A stretch of DNA of 64,000 bases, from assembly GCA_903902915.1 (NCBI GenBank), contig CAIUWR010000053.1:20004-84003 (forward strand). The letters are read 5' to 3'. Below the pieces are notes generated by a model. That model had not been told where the DNA came from. It made no database searches and saw only the letters and a program-made list of their open reading frames with translations. Source of the stretch: an uncultured Hyphomicrobiales bacterium (lineage in GTDB: Bacteria > Pseudomonadota > Alphaproteobacteria > Rhizobiales > Beijerinckiaceae). The translations under genes were made by a program, and so were the position numbers. Positions 7,902 through 17,431 of this stretch are shown piece by piece. Every line of letters starts with the position of its first letter. The stretch's first letter is position 1.

Positions 7902-9473
7902 CTACTCGACCAGCATCCGCTTCAGCAACTCGATCTCTTCCGACAGCGAACCGTCCTGACCCGCCAGACCTTCGATCTTGCGCACGGCGTGCAGCACGGT
8001 CGTATGGTCGCGCCCGCCGAAGCGGCGGCCGATTTCCGGCAGGGAGCGCAGGGTGAGGATCTTGGAGAGATACATGGCGATCTGCCGGGGCCGAACTACC
8101 GTGGCGGTGCGGCGCGAGGACAGGATATCGGCGCGGCTCACATTGTAATGGGTCGCCACGAGCTTCTGGATGTCCTCGATCTTGACGCGCTTGGGCTCGC
8201 GGGTGCGCACCAGATCGCGGATGGCGTCTTCCGCCATCTCGACCGTCAGCGCGGCGCCGGTGAGGGTGACCCGCGCCAGCAGGCGGCTCACAGCTCCGTC
8301 AAGGTCGCGGCCATTGGTCTCGATGACGCGCGCCACATAGGCGGCCACAGGCGCGGGCACGTCAAAGCCCGGCTGGGAAACCTTGGCTGCGGCGATCCGC
8401 ATGTCCAGAATCTTGAGGCGCAGCTGCTCGTCGAGCCCGCCCATCTCCACGCAAAGCCCGCCGGCCAGACGCGAACGGACCCGCTCCTCAAGGCTTTCCA
8501 GATCGGACGGGGGCCGGTCGGCGGCGACCACGATCTGGCGGCCAGCGTCGATCAGCGCGTTCAGCGTGTGGCAAAATTCCTGCTGGATCGACTTGCCCTG
8601 AAGAAACTGCACATCGTCGATCAGCAGCACGTCGATCCCGCGAAGCTTCTCCTTGAACGCGAGCGCCGTCTGGGCCTTCAGGGCGCAAACGAAGCGATAC
8701 ATGAATTTCTCGGCGGTCAGATAGATGACGCGCTTTCCCGCTTCGCTCGCCGTATGGCCGATGGCTTGCAGGAGGTGGGTCTTCCCAAGGCCCACGGCCG
8801 AGTGGAGATAGAGCGGGTTATAAATGGGCGCCTCGCTGGGGGGGGCCGAAGCTATGCGCTGGGCGGCCGCATGGGCGAGCTGGTTGGATTTGCCGACGAG
8901 GAAGCTGGAAAAAGTCAGGCGGCGGTCCAGGGGCGAACTGGAAAGCCCGTCCGCATCGGCTGCGGGCGGGGCGCGCAGAGGGCGGGTCAGTTCCGCCATG
9001 CGCGGCGTCTCGTCGTAAGAATGGGCGGGACGATCACTTGTGGAGCTTGCCGAAGGAGCGCTCGTCGAGCCGCCTGATTGGGGCGCCCGGCTCTCAGGGA
9101 GTCCGTTGCGCGCCGCCATTTGCCTTGATGAGGTGCGCACGTCCACGAGGATGGCGGTGACTGCGGGATCCTCAACCGTCAGGGTGGCGAGAATCTTGTC
9201 GGTATAATGAGACTGGATCCAGCTCTTGAGGAAGCGCGTCGGCACAGACAGAAGCGCAACGCCATCGCGAACGGCGTCCAGCTCCAGGCGGCCGAACCAC
9301 GAATTGAACACATCTTCGCCCAGCTCCGCACGCAGCCTGCGGCAAGACCGTTTCCAGGCTTCGGCGTGGCTGTCGGCGCCAACTGTATGGGTCTGCGCGG
9401 CTTCAAGACGCGGCGCGGACGCACGAGGGTTCATCATATCGAGACGTTTCTTTTCAGCAGAAGAGGAGAGCAT
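7902..9473 (-). CDS. dnaA: Chromosomal replication initiator protein DnaA
   Basis: A 523-residue AAA+ initiator that binds DnaA boxes and opens the origin. Domain I (about residues 35-110) contains [14 protein letters not shown] and FNSWFGRLE. Domain II is a long low-complexity Ser/Pro/Ala linker (about 115-185). Domain III carries Walker A GLGKT at 228-232 and Walker B LLIDD at 283-287. Domain IV has the basic loop and the DnaA signature GGRDHTTV at 486-493. Start choice is uncertain: 9473 gives the full reading, but Met13 or Met14 would also work. rpsT lies upstream in the same orientation across an 814-bp gap, the arrangement seen in many alphaproteobacteria. Confidence 0.97.
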   Translation of the reverse strand: MLSSSAEKKRLDMMNPRASAPRLEAAQTHTVGADSHAEAWKRSCRRLRAELGEDVFNSWFGRLELDAVRDGVALLSVPTRFLKSWIQSHYTDKILATLTVEDPAVTAILVDVRTSSRQMAARNGLPESRAPQSGGSTSAPSASSTSDRPAHSYDETPRMAELTRPLRAPPAADADGLSSSPLDRRLTFSSFLVGKSNQLAHAAAQRIASAPPSEAPIYNPLYLHSAVGLGKTHLLQAIGHTASEAGKRVIYLTAEKFMYRFVCALKAQTALAFKEKLRGIDVLLIDDVQFLQGKSIQQEFCHTLNALIDAGRQIVVAADRPPSDLESLEERVRSRLAGGLCVEMGGLDEQLRLKILDMRIAAAKVSQPGFDVPAPVAAYVARVIETNGRDLDGAVSRLLARVTLTGAALTVEMAEDAIRDLVRTREPKRVKIEDIQKLVATHYNVSRADILSSRRTATVVRPRQIAMYLSKILTLRSLPEIGRRFGGRDHTTVLHAVRKIEGLAGQDGSLSEEIELLKRMLVE

Positions 9474-10287
9474 TCCGAGGGGGACTGCGGCGAACGCAAA
9501 AACAAACCGGACGTGCGGATCGTCAGGATCCTGGCCTCAAATCATGCGCGCTTGCGATGAAGGTGAAAGGAAACGAGAAAAACAGGAGACGCAGCCGAAG
9601 AATCTCTCAGATCAGAGATAATATCAATGATACGCATAGATCCCCCGTTTGCAGAAACTGCCTGCAATGTCGTCGCGCCAGAAAGTGTCGAATGCGCCCC
9701 TGAGGGCGCCCCACGGAAGAAATGACAAGGTTTCCGGACTTCTAATGCCTGAACGTTCACACCATTACATTCCAAGAGCTTGTCTATGCCTTGGAATGAA
9801 ACGTTTTGAGGCGTTCATCACCAGGATCCGTTGAACCTTTGTTCATTGCGACCGTCGTTAACGAGTAGCACACTGAAACCGCCACGCAACCGTCATATTC
9901 CCGGAGCCTCAACTTGGCCTTTCGAAATGCGTCCAAAAATAGGTTTTTTTTAGGATTGACGGGCGCAACCACCTGATTCAATTCACTTTGATCCGGTCGT
10001 ATGGCTCAGCCGCCGCAATCATTCCGCAGGCGGTTTTCATGGTCGGAAGCCTTGAATGGGAGAGTCAAGCGCCGCACGGCTCCCTGGAAACCCCCCTTTG
10101 CACTTAAGTCTTTGAAATTTATATTAAATTTATGCCCATCGCAGAGTGCGGGATTCAATTTTTTCGACGTCACATTTGCGCTACGATTTTAATAATTGAA
10201 ACAATCCTTCGCGACGAAAAAGCCCGGCGCTTGCGGCGCCGGGCTTGAAAGTGATCCAGTGACGATGGCGTCACATTTGTGGCGAGA
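9474..10287. other. 814-bp dnaA-rpsT intergenic region, no gene seen
   Basis: No convincing coding region on either strand; the short ORFs here have no family signature or ribosome site. It contains the rpsT terminator (10217-10246), a small hairpin near 9603-9618, AT-rich tracts around 9935-9958 and 10108-10135, and presumably the dnaA promoter. No consensus DnaA box (TTATNCACA) was found by eye on either strand, so this does not look like oriC. Confidence 0.6.
10217..10246 (-). terminator. Rho-independent terminator of rpsT
   Basis: AGCCCGGCGC (10221-10230) pairs with GCGCCGGGCT (10236-10245). On the minus strand the GC-rich stem is followed by a T run (A run 10217-10221 on the plus strand). 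It begins about 40 bp past the rpsT stop codon. Confidence 0.88.
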
Positions 10288-10554
10288 TTACTGCGCGAGA
10301 GCCTTCACGCGCACCGTCAGGCGGGAGATCTTCCGCGACGCCGTGTTCTTGTGGATGATGCCCTTCTGCGACGCGCGCATCACCAAAGGCTCGGCCTCAT
10401 GCAGGGCGGCCTGCGCGGCGGAAGCGTCGCCAGAGGCCAGCGCCTCTTCAACCTTGCGGACATAGGTGCGCATCTGCGAACGGCGCGAGCGGTTCACCGC
10501 AGTGCGGCGCTCGATCTTGCGGACGGCCTTTTTGGCTGAAGCTGTGTTAGCCAT
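10288..10554 (-). CDS. rpsT: 30S ribosomal protein S20
   Basis: An 88-residue basic protein of full family length that binds 16S rRNA early in 30S assembly. It starts [13 protein letters not shown] and carries the conserved [15 protein letters not shown] stretch, [15 protein letters not shown] near residue 65, and a C-terminal basic helix. GAGGAAATC gives a good ribosome site. It has its own promoter, a leader hairpin and a terminator, so it is a single-gene unit. Confidence 0.98.
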   Translation of the reverse strand: MANTASAKKAVRKIERRTAVNRSRRSQMRTYVRKVEEALASGDASAAQAALHEAEPLVMRASQKGIIHKNTASRKISRLTVRVKALAQ

Positions 10555-10569
10555 GATTTCCTCGGTAAA

Positions 10570-10590
10570 GCTGGCCGCCCGAGGGCCAGC
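10570..10590 (-). promoter_or_regulatory. rpsT leader hairpin
   Basis: A perfect 7-bp stem (GCTGGCC at 10570-10576, GGCCAGC at 10584-10590) in the untranslated leader, about 15 bp upstream of the start codon and next to the ribosome site. Ribosomal protein leaders often carry autoregulatory structures, so feedback control by S20 is a possible role. The fold is seen; the role is inferred. Confidence 0.35.
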
Positions 10591-10638
10591 CGCAAAAAAG
10601 TCGTGCCGAGCCCAGAGGGGCTACGGCGAGTGGCTGGC

Positions 10639-10667
10639 TTATAGCCGCGATCCGGTCACGCCGTCAA
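10639..10667 (-). promoter_or_regulatory. rpsT promoter
   Basis: Minus-strand TTGACG (10667-10662), exactly 17 bp, then CTATAA (10644-10639). This is a strong sigma-70-type match about 85 bp upstream of rpsT, as expected for a ribosomal protein gene. Confidence 0.65.
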
Positions 10668-10794
10668 CGCCATGATTGGCGCATTCGCCAGATTCTGCAC
10701 ACCAGTTGGCTCCTCCCCTTGCGGCCTCAAGGCGGACGGCCAGATCGGCCGCCTCCGCGCCGGGCGATGGCGGAGGCGACTTTCCTACGGAACC

Positions 10795-11562
10795 TCAGCT
10801 ATTGGTGAATTTGGGAGCGCGCTTCTCGACGAAGGCGGCCATGCCTTCCTTCTGGTCCTGCGTGGCGAAGGTGGCGTGGAAGACGCGGCGCTCGAAACGC
10901 ACGCCCTCGGCCAGCGTGGTCTCATAGGCCCGGTTCACCGCCTCCTTGGTCATCATGACCGCTGGCCGCGAGAAGTCCGCGATGGCGGCTGCGGCCTTCA
11001 GCGCTTCGGGCAGAAGCTCGGCGAGGGGCAGGACGCGGGAGACGAGGCCGCTGCGTTCGGCTTCCGCCGCATCCATCATGCGCCCCGTCAGGCAAAGCTC
11101 CATGGCCTTGGACTTGCCCACGAAACGGGTGAGGCGCTGGGTGCCGCCCGCGCCCGGCATGGTGCCGATGCGGATTTCCGGCTGGCCGAACTTTGCGTTG
11201 TCCGCGGCGAGAATGAAGTCGCACATCATGGCGAGTTCGCAGCCCCCGCCCAGCGCAAAGCCCGCCACCGCGGCGACCACCGGTTTGCGGGTGCGGGTCA
11301 GACGCTCCCATTTCGAAATGAAATCATCGAGATAGGCTTCCATATAAGTCTTGTGCTGCATTTCCTTGACGTCAGCGCCCGCAGCGAAAGCCTTGTCGGA
11401 GCCGGTGAGCACGAGACAGCCAAGTTGAGGATCGGCCTCGAACGCGTCGAGGGCCTGATTCAGCTCTTCGATCAGCTCCACGTTCAGCGCGTTGAGAGCC
11501 TGCGGCCGGTTGAGGCGGACGAGGCAAACCTTGTCATGGCGTTCGACGATGATCGTATTCAT
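10795..11562 (-). CDS. Enoyl-CoA hydratase (crotonase family)
   Basis: A 255-residue crotonase that hydrates trans-2-enoyl-CoA to 3-hydroxyacyl-CoA in fatty acid or amino acid catabolism. The oxyanion-hole segments are AAGADVKEM near residue 60 and [10 protein letters not shown] near 101. The two catalytic glutamates are Glu109 and Glu129 ([13 protein letters not shown]), spaced 20 residues apart as in rat mitochondrial hydratase Glu144/Glu164. The start at 11562 ([10 protein letters not shown]) follows a GGAGTG site; the longer reading adds 28 residues of leader. It is monocistronic, between rpsT and a terminator and repeat downstream of cysK. Confidence 0.93.
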   Translation of the reverse strand: MNTIIVERHDKVCLVRLNRPQALNALNVELIEELNQALDAFEADPQLGCLVLTGSDKAFAAGADVKEMQHKTYMEAYLDDFISKWERLTRTRKPVVAAVAGFALGGGCELAMMCDFILAADNAKFGQPEIRIGTMPGAGGTQRLTRFVGKSKAMELCLTGRMMDAAEAERSGLVSRVLPLAELLPEALKAAAAIADFSRPAVMMTKEAVNRAYETTLAEGVRFERRVFHATFATQDQKEGMAAFVEKRAPKFTNS

Positions 11563-11614
11563 GGGCACACTCCGCATCCGTTTCAAATGGGGTAGCGGAG
11601 CCCGTGCGAATTGG

Positions 11615-11638
11615 AAAGGCCCCGGCGAACCGGGGCCT
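11615..11638 (-). terminator. Probable terminator downstream of cysK
   Basis: AGGCCCCGG (11617-11625), a 4-nt loop, and CCGGGGCCT (11630-11638) form a perfect 9-bp stem. On the minus strand it ends in TTTCC, a short T tract. It lies about 130 bp past the cysK stop and just upstream of the hydratase gene. Confidence 0.55.
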
Positions 11639-11666
11639 GATAGCAAATCTGTCTAGGGGCGAAATC

Positions 11667-11745
11667 GGGAGGGGCGACGTCTCGTCGCCCGGTTCCCCGC
11701 GCAATGGTTGTCTTGATGGGGACGACGAGGACGTCGTCCCCCCCG
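11667..11745. repeat. Dispersed palindromic repeat, family 2, copy 1
   Basis: Two hairpins in tandem: the GGGAGGGGCGACG/CGTCGCCC unit at 11667-11690 and the GGGGACGACG/CGTCGTCCCC unit at 11718-11742. The same pair of motifs, in the same order, recurs at 63694-63785. It fills most of the gap between cysK and the hydratase. Confidence 0.7.
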
Positions 11746-11768
11746 GGGAAGGCGACGGCCCGCAGGCG

Positions 11769-12734
11769 TCACAGCCCCTCGAACAGCGCCGTCGAGAGGT
11801 AGCGCTCGGCGAAGGAAGGGATGATGATGACGATGGTCTTGCCCTCCATCCCGGGGCGTGCGCCGATCTCCAGAGCCGCCGCCACGGCGGCGCCGGAGGA
11901 GATGCCCACCGGAATCCCCTCGATCCGCGCCAGATGACGCGCCGTCTCGAAAGCGGTCTGGTTGCCGACGGTCACCACTTCGTCGATCACCGCGCGGTCG
12001 AGCACGCCGGGCACGAAGCCAGCGCCGATGCCCTGAATCTTGTGCGGGCCGGGCTGGCCGCCTGACAGCACAGGCGAATCTTCTGGCTCCACCGCCACCA
12101 TCTTGAGGGAGGGCTTGCGGGCCTTCAGCACCTGCCCGATGCCGGTGATCGTGCCGCCGGTGCCGACGCCCGAAATCACGAAATCGACGCCGCCATCGGT
12201 GTCGTTCCAGATCTCTTCAGCCGTGGTGCGGCGGTGGATGTCGGGATTGGCTGCGTTTTCAAACTGTTGGGGAATGATCGCATCGGGGGTCGAGGCGACG
12301 ATCTCCTGGGCCTTGGCGATGGCGCCCTTCATGCCCTGGGCCGCAGGGGTCAGCACGAGTTCAGCGCCGAGCAGGGCCAGCATCTTGCGCCGCTCGATGG
12401 ACATGGACTCCGGCATGACGAGACTGAGCTTGTAACCCCGCGCCGCCGCCACGAAGGCGAGCGCGATGCCCGTATTGCCGGAGGTGGGCTCCACCAGATG
12501 GGATTTGCCGGGCGTGATCTTGCCCGCCGCTTCCAGCGCATCGACCATGGCGACGCCGATACGGTCTTTGACGCTGGAGATCGGGTTGAAAAATTCGAGC
12601 TTCGCCAGAAGGTTGGCCTTCACGCCCTGTTCGGCGGCGAGGCGGTTGAGGCGCACCAGCGGCGTATTGCCGATCGTGTCGGTGATGGAGTCATAAATTC
12701 GGCCACGGCCAGGCTTGTCATCTGCAAAGCTCAT
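11769..12734 (-). CDS. cysK: Cysteine synthase A (O-acetylserine sulfhydrylase)
   Basis: A 321-residue PLP enzyme that makes cysteine from O-acetylserine and sulfide. The PLP lysine is Lys56 in SSVKDR, the substrate-binding loop is TSGNTG at 84-89, and the phosphate-binding GTGGT motif lies near residue 183. The start at 12734 (MSFADDKPG) follows GGGGAG. An Rrf2-family regulator gene is directly upstream in the same orientation, and a TTACCG/CGGTAA palindrome stands in between, suggesting regulation by cysteine or sulfide status. Confidence 0.96.
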   Translation of the reverse strand: MSFADDKPGRGRIYDSITDTIGNTPLVRLNRLAAEQGVKANLLAKLEFFNPISSVKDRIGVAMVDALEAAGKITPGKSHLVEPTSGNTGIALAFVAAARGYKLSLVMPESMSIERRKMLALLGAELVLTPAAQGMKGAIAKAQEIVASTPDAIIPQQFENAANPDIHRRTTAEEIWNDTDGGVDFVISGVGTGGTITGIGQVLKARKPSLKMVAVEPEDSPVLSGGQPGPHKIQGIGAGFVPGVLDRAVIDEVVTVGNQTAFETARHLARIEGIPVGISSGAAVAAALEIGARPGMEGKTIVIIIPSFAERYLSTALFEGL

Positions 12735-12766
12735 CGCGCACTCCCCTTCCAGGTCAGTTTTGTAGT

Positions 12767-12787
12767 TTACCGCTTTTGATCCGGTAA
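12767..12787 (-). promoter_or_regulatory. Candidate Rrf2/CymR-type operator upstream of cysK
   Basis: TTACCG (12767-12772) and CGGTAA (12782-12787) form a 6-bp inverted repeat with a 9-bp AT-rich spacer, 33 bp upstream of the cysK start. It lies in the AT-rich promoter region between the Rrf2 gene and cysK. The palindrome is direct observation; binding by the adjacent regulator is inference. Confidence 0.4.
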
Positions 12788-12806
12788 TTAAAGAAAATAA
12801 CATTCA

Positions 12807-13253
12807 CTAAATGGTGAAATCGGAATGCGCCTCTTTCGCCCCGAAGACCGCGCCAGCTTCCGCCTTTCTGCACAGCTCGTCCACGCTCACCGCCTCCAGC
12901 GCCACAAGGAACTGCTGGCTGGCGTCGGACGCCAGCGGCTCGATCACATCCAGCATGAGGCGCGACTCCGGCCCCTCGACGCCGTCCTCGTTCTCGTTGA
13001 GGGCGGCCCGCACGATTTCGCCCATGGTGATGCGGCGCCGCTCGCGAGCCAGCTCATAGCCGCCGCGCGGTCCGCGCACGCCCTTGAGGATATTGGCGCG
13101 CACCAGCGCCTGGAGCAGGGTCTCCAGATGGCGGGGCGGCAAATTGTGCCGCGCCGCCAGAGCCTTGGCCGCGACAGGCGAGGGTCGCGCGTGAAGCGCG
13201 ATGTCGACGACGGCGGCGACCGCCAGAAGGCAGCGGCGGGACAAAAGAATCAT
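12807..13253 (-). CDS. Rrf2-family transcriptional regulator
   Basis: A 148-residue Rrf2-type winged-helix regulator. The helix-turn-helix is around residues 28-50 ([20 protein letters not shown]) and the wing reads [15 protein letters not shown]. The three clustered cysteines that hold an Fe-S cluster in IscR, NsrR and RirA are absent; only isolated cysteines at positions 8 and about 132 exist. It therefore resembles the cluster-free CymR type, which represses cysteine biosynthesis through CysK. Its position just upstream of cysK fits that. Its ATG overlaps the dut stop by 4 bp. Confidence 0.85.
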   Translation of the reverse strand: MILLSRRCLLAVAAVVDIALHARPSPVAAKALAARHNLPPRHLETLLQALVRANILKGVRGPRGGYELARERRRITMGEIVRAALNENEDGVEGPESRLMLDVIEPLASDASQQFLVALEAVSVDELCRKAEAGAVFGAKEAHSDFTI

Positions 13254-13726
13254 GCGCCCGCTCCCTGAACGCCAGTGGAGCCGAAGCCGCCCGTTCCGCG
13301 CACCGAGCCGACCAGCTCGGGAGCCTCGACGAAGACCGCCTGGGTGACTGGCGCCACCACCAATTGCGCGATCCGCGCGCCGCGCGTGATTTCGAAGGGC
13401 TCGGTTCCGTGATTGATGAGGATGACTGACACTTCGCCTCGATAATCGCTGTCGATGGTGCCGGGCGCATTCAGCACCGTGACGCCCGACTTCAGGGCGA
13501 GTCCCGAACGGGGGCGCACCTGTCCTTCATAGCCCAAAGGCAATTCCAGCCGCAGGCCGGTGGGCACCAATTCGCGCGCGCCGGGCTCGATGACGAGCTT
13601 GGCGTTGGGCGCGATGGCGGCCAGAAGATCGAGGCCAGCGGCGCCCGGCGTCTGATAGGCGGGCAGCGGCAGGCCCTCGCCATGGGGCAGACGCGCCACC
13701 GTGATCTTGAGCGCGGGAAGGGTCAT
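13250..13726 (-). CDS. dut: Deoxyuridine 5'-triphosphate nucleotidohydrolase (dUTPase)
   Basis: A 158-residue trimeric dUTPase that hydrolyses dUTP to dUMP and PPi and so keeps uracil out of DNA. All five motifs are present: GAAGLDL (motif 1), RPRSGLALK (2), [11 protein letters not shown] with the catalytic Asp (3), RGARIAQLV (4) and the glycine-rich C-terminal arm [10 protein letters not shown] (5). It overlaps coaBC and the Rrf2 gene by 4 bp each, so the three are translationally coupled. Confidence 0.97.
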   Translation of the reverse strand: MTLPALKITVARLPHGEGLPLPAYQTPGAAGLDLLAAIAPNAKLVIEPGARELVPTGLRLELPLGYEGQVRPRSGLALKSGVTVLNAPGTIDSDYRGEVSVILINHGTEPFEITRGARIAQLVVAPVTQAVFVEAPELVGSVRGTGGFGSTGVQGAGA

Positions 13727-14964
13727 GCGCCGCTCTCCTTGATGAGCGCCGCCAGCCGCGCGATGAGCCGTTGCGCCACCTCTTGCTTGGGCAGCTTCGG
13801 CCAGGTCTCGACGCCGTCCTTGGTGACGAGATGCACCGTATTGGCGTCGCCGCCCATCACGCCCGAGGCTGGGCTGACGTCATTGGCGACGATCAGGTCG
13901 CAATTCTTGCGCGCCAGCTTGGCCTGCGCATGTTCGATGACCTTTTCGGTCTCCGCCGCGAAACCTACAACGAGGGGCGGGCGGCGGGCTGCTTGGGCGA
14001 CGGTGGCGAGAATGTCGGGATTTTCGACGAGGCCGAGCGTCGGCGGGCCGGAGGCGCCCTTCTTCAGCTTTTCGGCCAGCGCCGCGCCCACGCGCCAATC
14101 CGCCACGGCGGCGGCGGCGATGAAAATGTCGGCGGGCAAGGCGCCCTCCACCGCTTCCAGCATGTCGCGGGCGGTCTCGACATGAACAGTCTCGACGCCA
14201 GCCGGATCGGGCACAGTCACGGGGCCGCTGACCAGCACCACCGAAGCGCCCGCAGCAGCGGCGGCCTGCGCGATCGCGTGGCCCTGTTTGCCGGAGGAGC
14301 GGTTGGCGATGTAGCGCACGGGGTCGATGGGCTCATGGGTCGGGCCGGAAGTGACGACCACGCGCAAGCCCGCCAAGGGGCCCGGCGCGGCGCTCTGCGC
14401 CATGGGCAGCGGAATCGCCGTATTCCCGGCCAGCGCGGCCTCCACGGCGGCGACGATCTCCAGCGGCTCGGCCATGCGCCCGGGGCCAAATTCCCCGCAG
14501 GCCATATCGCCGTCGTTCGGCCCCACGAACAGCATGCCGTCGCCGCGCAGCGTAGCCACATTGCGCTGGGTCGCCGGATGCAGCCACATGCGCAGATTCA
14601 TGGAGGGCGCCGCCAGCACGCGCGTGTCGGTGGCCAGCAACAGGGTCGACGCCAGATCATTGGCGAGGCCCTGCGCAGCCTTGGCCAGAAGATCGGCGGT
14701 GGCGGGGGCGATCACGATCAGGTCGGCGTCGCGCGACAGTTCGATATGGCCCATGCGGGCCTCGGCGGTGAGCGAAAACAGCTCCTGATGAACCTCCTGG
14801 CCGCTCAGGCTCGCCAGCGCGAGCGGCGTGACGAATTGCGATCCCCCATCTGTCAAAACGGCGCACACGCTCATGCCCCGCTCGCGCAACCGGCGCACGA
14901 GGTCGAGGCTCTTGTAGGCGGCTATGCCGCCGCCCACGATCAGGAGGATGCGCTTGCCCTTCAT
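13723..14964 (-). CDS. coaBC: Bifunctional phosphopantothenoylcysteine decarboxylase / phosphopantothenate-cysteine ligase
   Basis: A 413-residue CoaBC, catalysing the second and third steps of coenzyme A synthesis. The N-terminal FMN-dependent decarboxylase has GGGIAAYK, catalytic His73, PSMN at 120-123 and Cys156 in MACGEFG. The C-terminal CTP-dependent ligase starts near residue 195 with the [16 protein letters not shown] motif, followed by ANRSSGKQG and AAAVADW. The downstream dut start overlaps its stop. Upstream, ubiB ends 10 bp away on the same strand. Confidence 0.97.
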   Translation of the reverse strand: MKGKRILLIVGGGIAAYKSLDLVRRLRERGMSVCAVLTDGGSQFVTPLALASLSGQEVHQELFSLTAEARMGHIELSRDADLIVIAPATADLLAKAAQGLANDLASTLLLATDTRVLAAPSMNLRMWLHPATQRNVATLRGDGMLFVGPNDGDMACGEFGPGRMAEPLEIVAAVEAALAGNTAIPLPMAQSAAPGPLAGLRVVVTSGPTHEPIDPVRYIANRSSGKQGHAIAQAAAAAGASVVLVSGPVTVPDPAGVETVHVETARDMLEAVEGALPADIFIAAAAVADWRVGAALAEKLKKGASGPPTLGLVENPDILATVAQAARRPPLVVGFAAETEKVIEHAQAKLARKNCDLIVANDVSPASGVMGGDANTVHLVTKDGVETWPKLPKQEVAQRLIARLAALIKESGA

Positions 14965-14974
14965 GCTCCCTCCG

Positions 14975-16549
14975 TCAGCCCAGCAGTTTCAGACCAAACC
15001 ACAATAGCAAGCCTGCTATGGCCCACAAGGCCGCGTTGCCCCAGCGGGCGCGGCGCGCCTCGGCCTTGCCGATGGCCTCGACCGAATTCGCGGAGAGTTC
15101 GAAGCCTTGCTTGGTCGCAGCTTCCAGCTTGCTGGCGAGCCGTTCGGCCCGGTCGAGCATTTCGGGCAGGGCGATGGCCGCGCGGCCAAGCTGGCTGAGC
15201 GAGCGGCCCGCATCCGAGAGCTTGCCGATGGGGCCAAGATTTTGCTCGATCCAGCCACGCACCACCGGGTCGGCGGTGGACCAGAGGTTCAGGCGCGGAT
15301 CAAGCCTGCGGGCCACGCCCTCCACTACCACCATGGTCTTTTGCAGCATCACCAGTTCGGGCCGGGTGCGCATGTCGAACAAAGCTGTGATCTCGAACAG
15401 CAGGGTCAGCAGTTTGGCCATGGAGATCTGGTCGGCGCGGCGCGAGTGGATGGGCTCGCCGATGGCGCGCACAGCCTGGGCGAAATCCTCCACCGTATGC
15501 TGCTCGGGCACATAGCCCGCCTCGAAATGCACCTCCGCCACGCGGCGGTAATCGCGGGTGATGAAACCGTAGAGAATCTCGGCCAGAAACCGCCGCTCCT
15601 TAAGGCCCAGCCTGCCCATGATGCCGAAATCGACCGCGCAAAGCCGCCCCGCGCTGTCCACGAAGAGATTGCCCGGGTGCATGTCCGCATGGAAGAAGCC
15701 GTCGCGCACTGCATGGCGCAGGAAGGATTGGATCACCGTGCGCCCCAGCGCTGGCAGATCATGCCCCGCCTTTTCCAGCGCGGGGATGTCGGAGAGCGGA
15801 ATCCCGTCCATCCACTGCATGGTGAACACGTCTTTCGACGTGCGGTCCCAATCGACGCTGGGCACGCGGAAGTCGGTATCCTTGGCGCAGTTCTCGGCGA
15901 ATTCGGAGGCGGCGGCGGCTTCCAGCCTGAAGTCCATCTCCATGCGCACGGAGCGGGCCAGCGTCTCCACCACCTCCACCGCGCGCAGGCGCCGCGCCTC
16001 GGCGAAATGGCGCTCGGCGAAACGCGCGGCGAAGAACATGTCGGAGAGATCGCGCGAGAAGCGACCCTCCACGCCCGGACGCAGGATTTTCACGGCGACG
16101 TCGTGCTCGCCCTGGTCGTCGCGCACCCGGCCCTTGTGGACCTGCGCGATGGAGGCGGCGGCCATGGGTTCGGCCAGCTCGACGAAAGTCTCGTCAAGCG
16201 GGCGTCCGAAAGCCGCCTCGATGGTGGCGACCGCGACCGCGCGCCCGAAAGGCGCCATGCGGTCTTGCAGCATCTCCAGCTCGCGCACCACATGCGGACC
16301 CACCACATCGGGCCGGGTGGCGAGGAACTGGCCAAGCTTCACATAGGACGGCCCCAGCCGCGCAATGGCGATGGCGAGGCGGTTGGCGCCAGGCTTCACG
16401 TCGCGCCGCGCCAGCAGCCGCGCGAACGCCAGCCCAAGCCGCGCCTGCGGGGGGGCGAGCGCGGGATCGACGTTTACGAAAACGCCTTCGTGCGCAAGGA
16501 CATAGCCAGCGCGCGCCAGACGCAGGATGTGGAAGAGGGAACCGATCAC
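14975..16549 (-). CDS. ubiB: UbiB-family atypical kinase/ATPase for ubiquinone biosynthesis
   Basis: A 524-residue UbiB (ADCK3/COQ8) protein that supports the membrane steps of ubiquinone synthesis. Family marks are the KxGQ motif at 71-74 (KLGQ), the alanine-rich loop (AAASIAQVH, about 130-138) replacing the kinase glycine loop, the VAVK lysine at 154, the HADMHPGN catalytic loop and the DFG motif shortly after. The C-terminus ends in a hydrophobic helix (AALWAIAGLLLWFGLKLL) that anchors it in the membrane. It follows ubiE by 8 bp. Confidence 0.95.
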   Translation of the reverse strand: MIGSLFHILRLARAGYVLAHEGVFVNVDPALAPPQARLGLAFARLLARRDVKPGANRLAIAIARLGPSYVKLGQFLATRPDVVGPHVVRELEMLQDRMAPFGRAVAVATIEAAFGRPLDETFVELAEPMAAASIAQVHKGRVRDDQGEHDVAVKILRPGVEGRFSRDLSDMFFAARFAERHFAEARRLRAVEVVETLARSVRMEMDFRLEAAAASEFAENCAKDTDFRVPSVDWDRTSKDVFTMQWMDGIPLSDIPALEKAGHDLPALGRTVIQSFLRHAVRDGFFHADMHPGNLFVDSAGRLCAVDFGIMGRLGLKERRFLAEILYGFITRDYRRVAEVHFEAGYVPEQHTVEDFAQAVRAIGEPIHSRRADQISMAKLLTLLFEITALFDMRTRPELVMLQKTMVVVEGVARRLDPRLNLWSTADPVVRGWIEQNLGPIGKLSDAGRSLSQLGRAAIALPEMLDRAERLASKLEAATKQGFELSANSVEAIGKAEARRARWGNAALWAIAGLLLWFGLKLLG

Positions 16550-16557
16550 AGGGGGCC

Positions 16558-17328
16558 TTAAATCTTCCAGCCGGAGTGGATGGCGACGACGCCGCCGGTC
16601 AGCCGCGTGAAGGAGGCGCGGGCGAATCCCGCATCCTCGATCATGTCGCGGAAGGTCGGCGCATCCGGGAATTTGCGAATGGATTCGACGAGATAGCGAT
16701 AGGGCGCGCCATCTCCCGTCACCACCTTGCCGATGGCGGGGATGGCGGTGAAGGAATAGGCCTCATAAAAACGATCCAGCACCGGCACGTCCACCATCGA
16801 GAATTCGAGGCAGAGAAACCGCCCGCCGCGCTTCAGCACCCGCCGCGCCTCGCGCAGGGCCTTGTCGATGCGCGGCACGTTGCGGATGCCGAAGGCGATC
16901 GTATAGGCGTCGAATGTATTGTCGGGCAGGTGCAGCTCTTCGGCGTTGCCCTGCACGAAGGTGAGGCCCGGCAGACTGCGGGCGTCCGCCCGCTCGCGGC
17001 CCACGCTCAGCATATTGGGGTTGATGTCGAGCACGGTGACCTCGGTGTCCGGACCGCCCGCCTCGATGACGCGGAAGGCCACATCGCCTGTGCCGCCCGC
17101 CACATCCAGATGGCGGAAGGGGCGCGTCGTGGAGGGCCGGACCATGCCGACCAGCACATCCTTCCAGGCCCGGTGCAGGCCAGCGGACATGAGGTCGTTC
17201 ATCAGGTCATAGCGCGAGGCGACCTTGAGGAAGACGTCGTCCACCAGATGCTGCTTCTCGCCCAACGGCACATTGCGGAAGCCGAAATGGGTTTCATCTG
17301 ACGGCGATGGCTGGCTCTGGCTGGACAT
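16558..17328 (-). CDS. ubiE: Ubiquinone/menaquinone biosynthesis C-methyltransferase
   Basis: A 256-residue SAM-dependent methyltransferase that methylates the benzoquinol ring of ubiquinone precursors. SAM motif I is LDVAGGTGD, with motif II around [12 protein letters not shown] and the UbiE signature YDLMNDLMS near the N-terminus. The start at 17328 ([11 protein letters not shown]) follows GGAG; the longer reading adds 13 residues. It leads a ubiE-ubiB unit and is divergent from mutM across 103 bp. Confidence 0.96.
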   Translation of the reverse strand: MSSQSQPSPSDETHFGFRNVPLGEKQHLVDDVFLKVASRYDLMNDLMSAGLHRAWKDVLVGMVRPSTTRPFRHLDVAGGTGDVAFRVIEAGGPDTEVTVLDINPNMLSVGRERADARSLPGLTFVQGNAEELHLPDNTFDAYTIAFGIRNVPRIDKALREARRVLKRGGRFLCLEFSMVDVPVLDRFYEAYSFTAIPAIGKVVTGDGAPYRYLVESIRKFPDAPTFRDMIEDAGFARASFTRLTGGVVAIHSGWKI

Positions 17329-17431
17329 GGGACGACTCCGAATGCGGCGGACCATAGCGCGCGCCAATCCATCTGGCTATGTAGGCGAAGGAGGCCGCGC
17401 AATCGAGGCCTCGCAGGAGCGACCACGCGCC

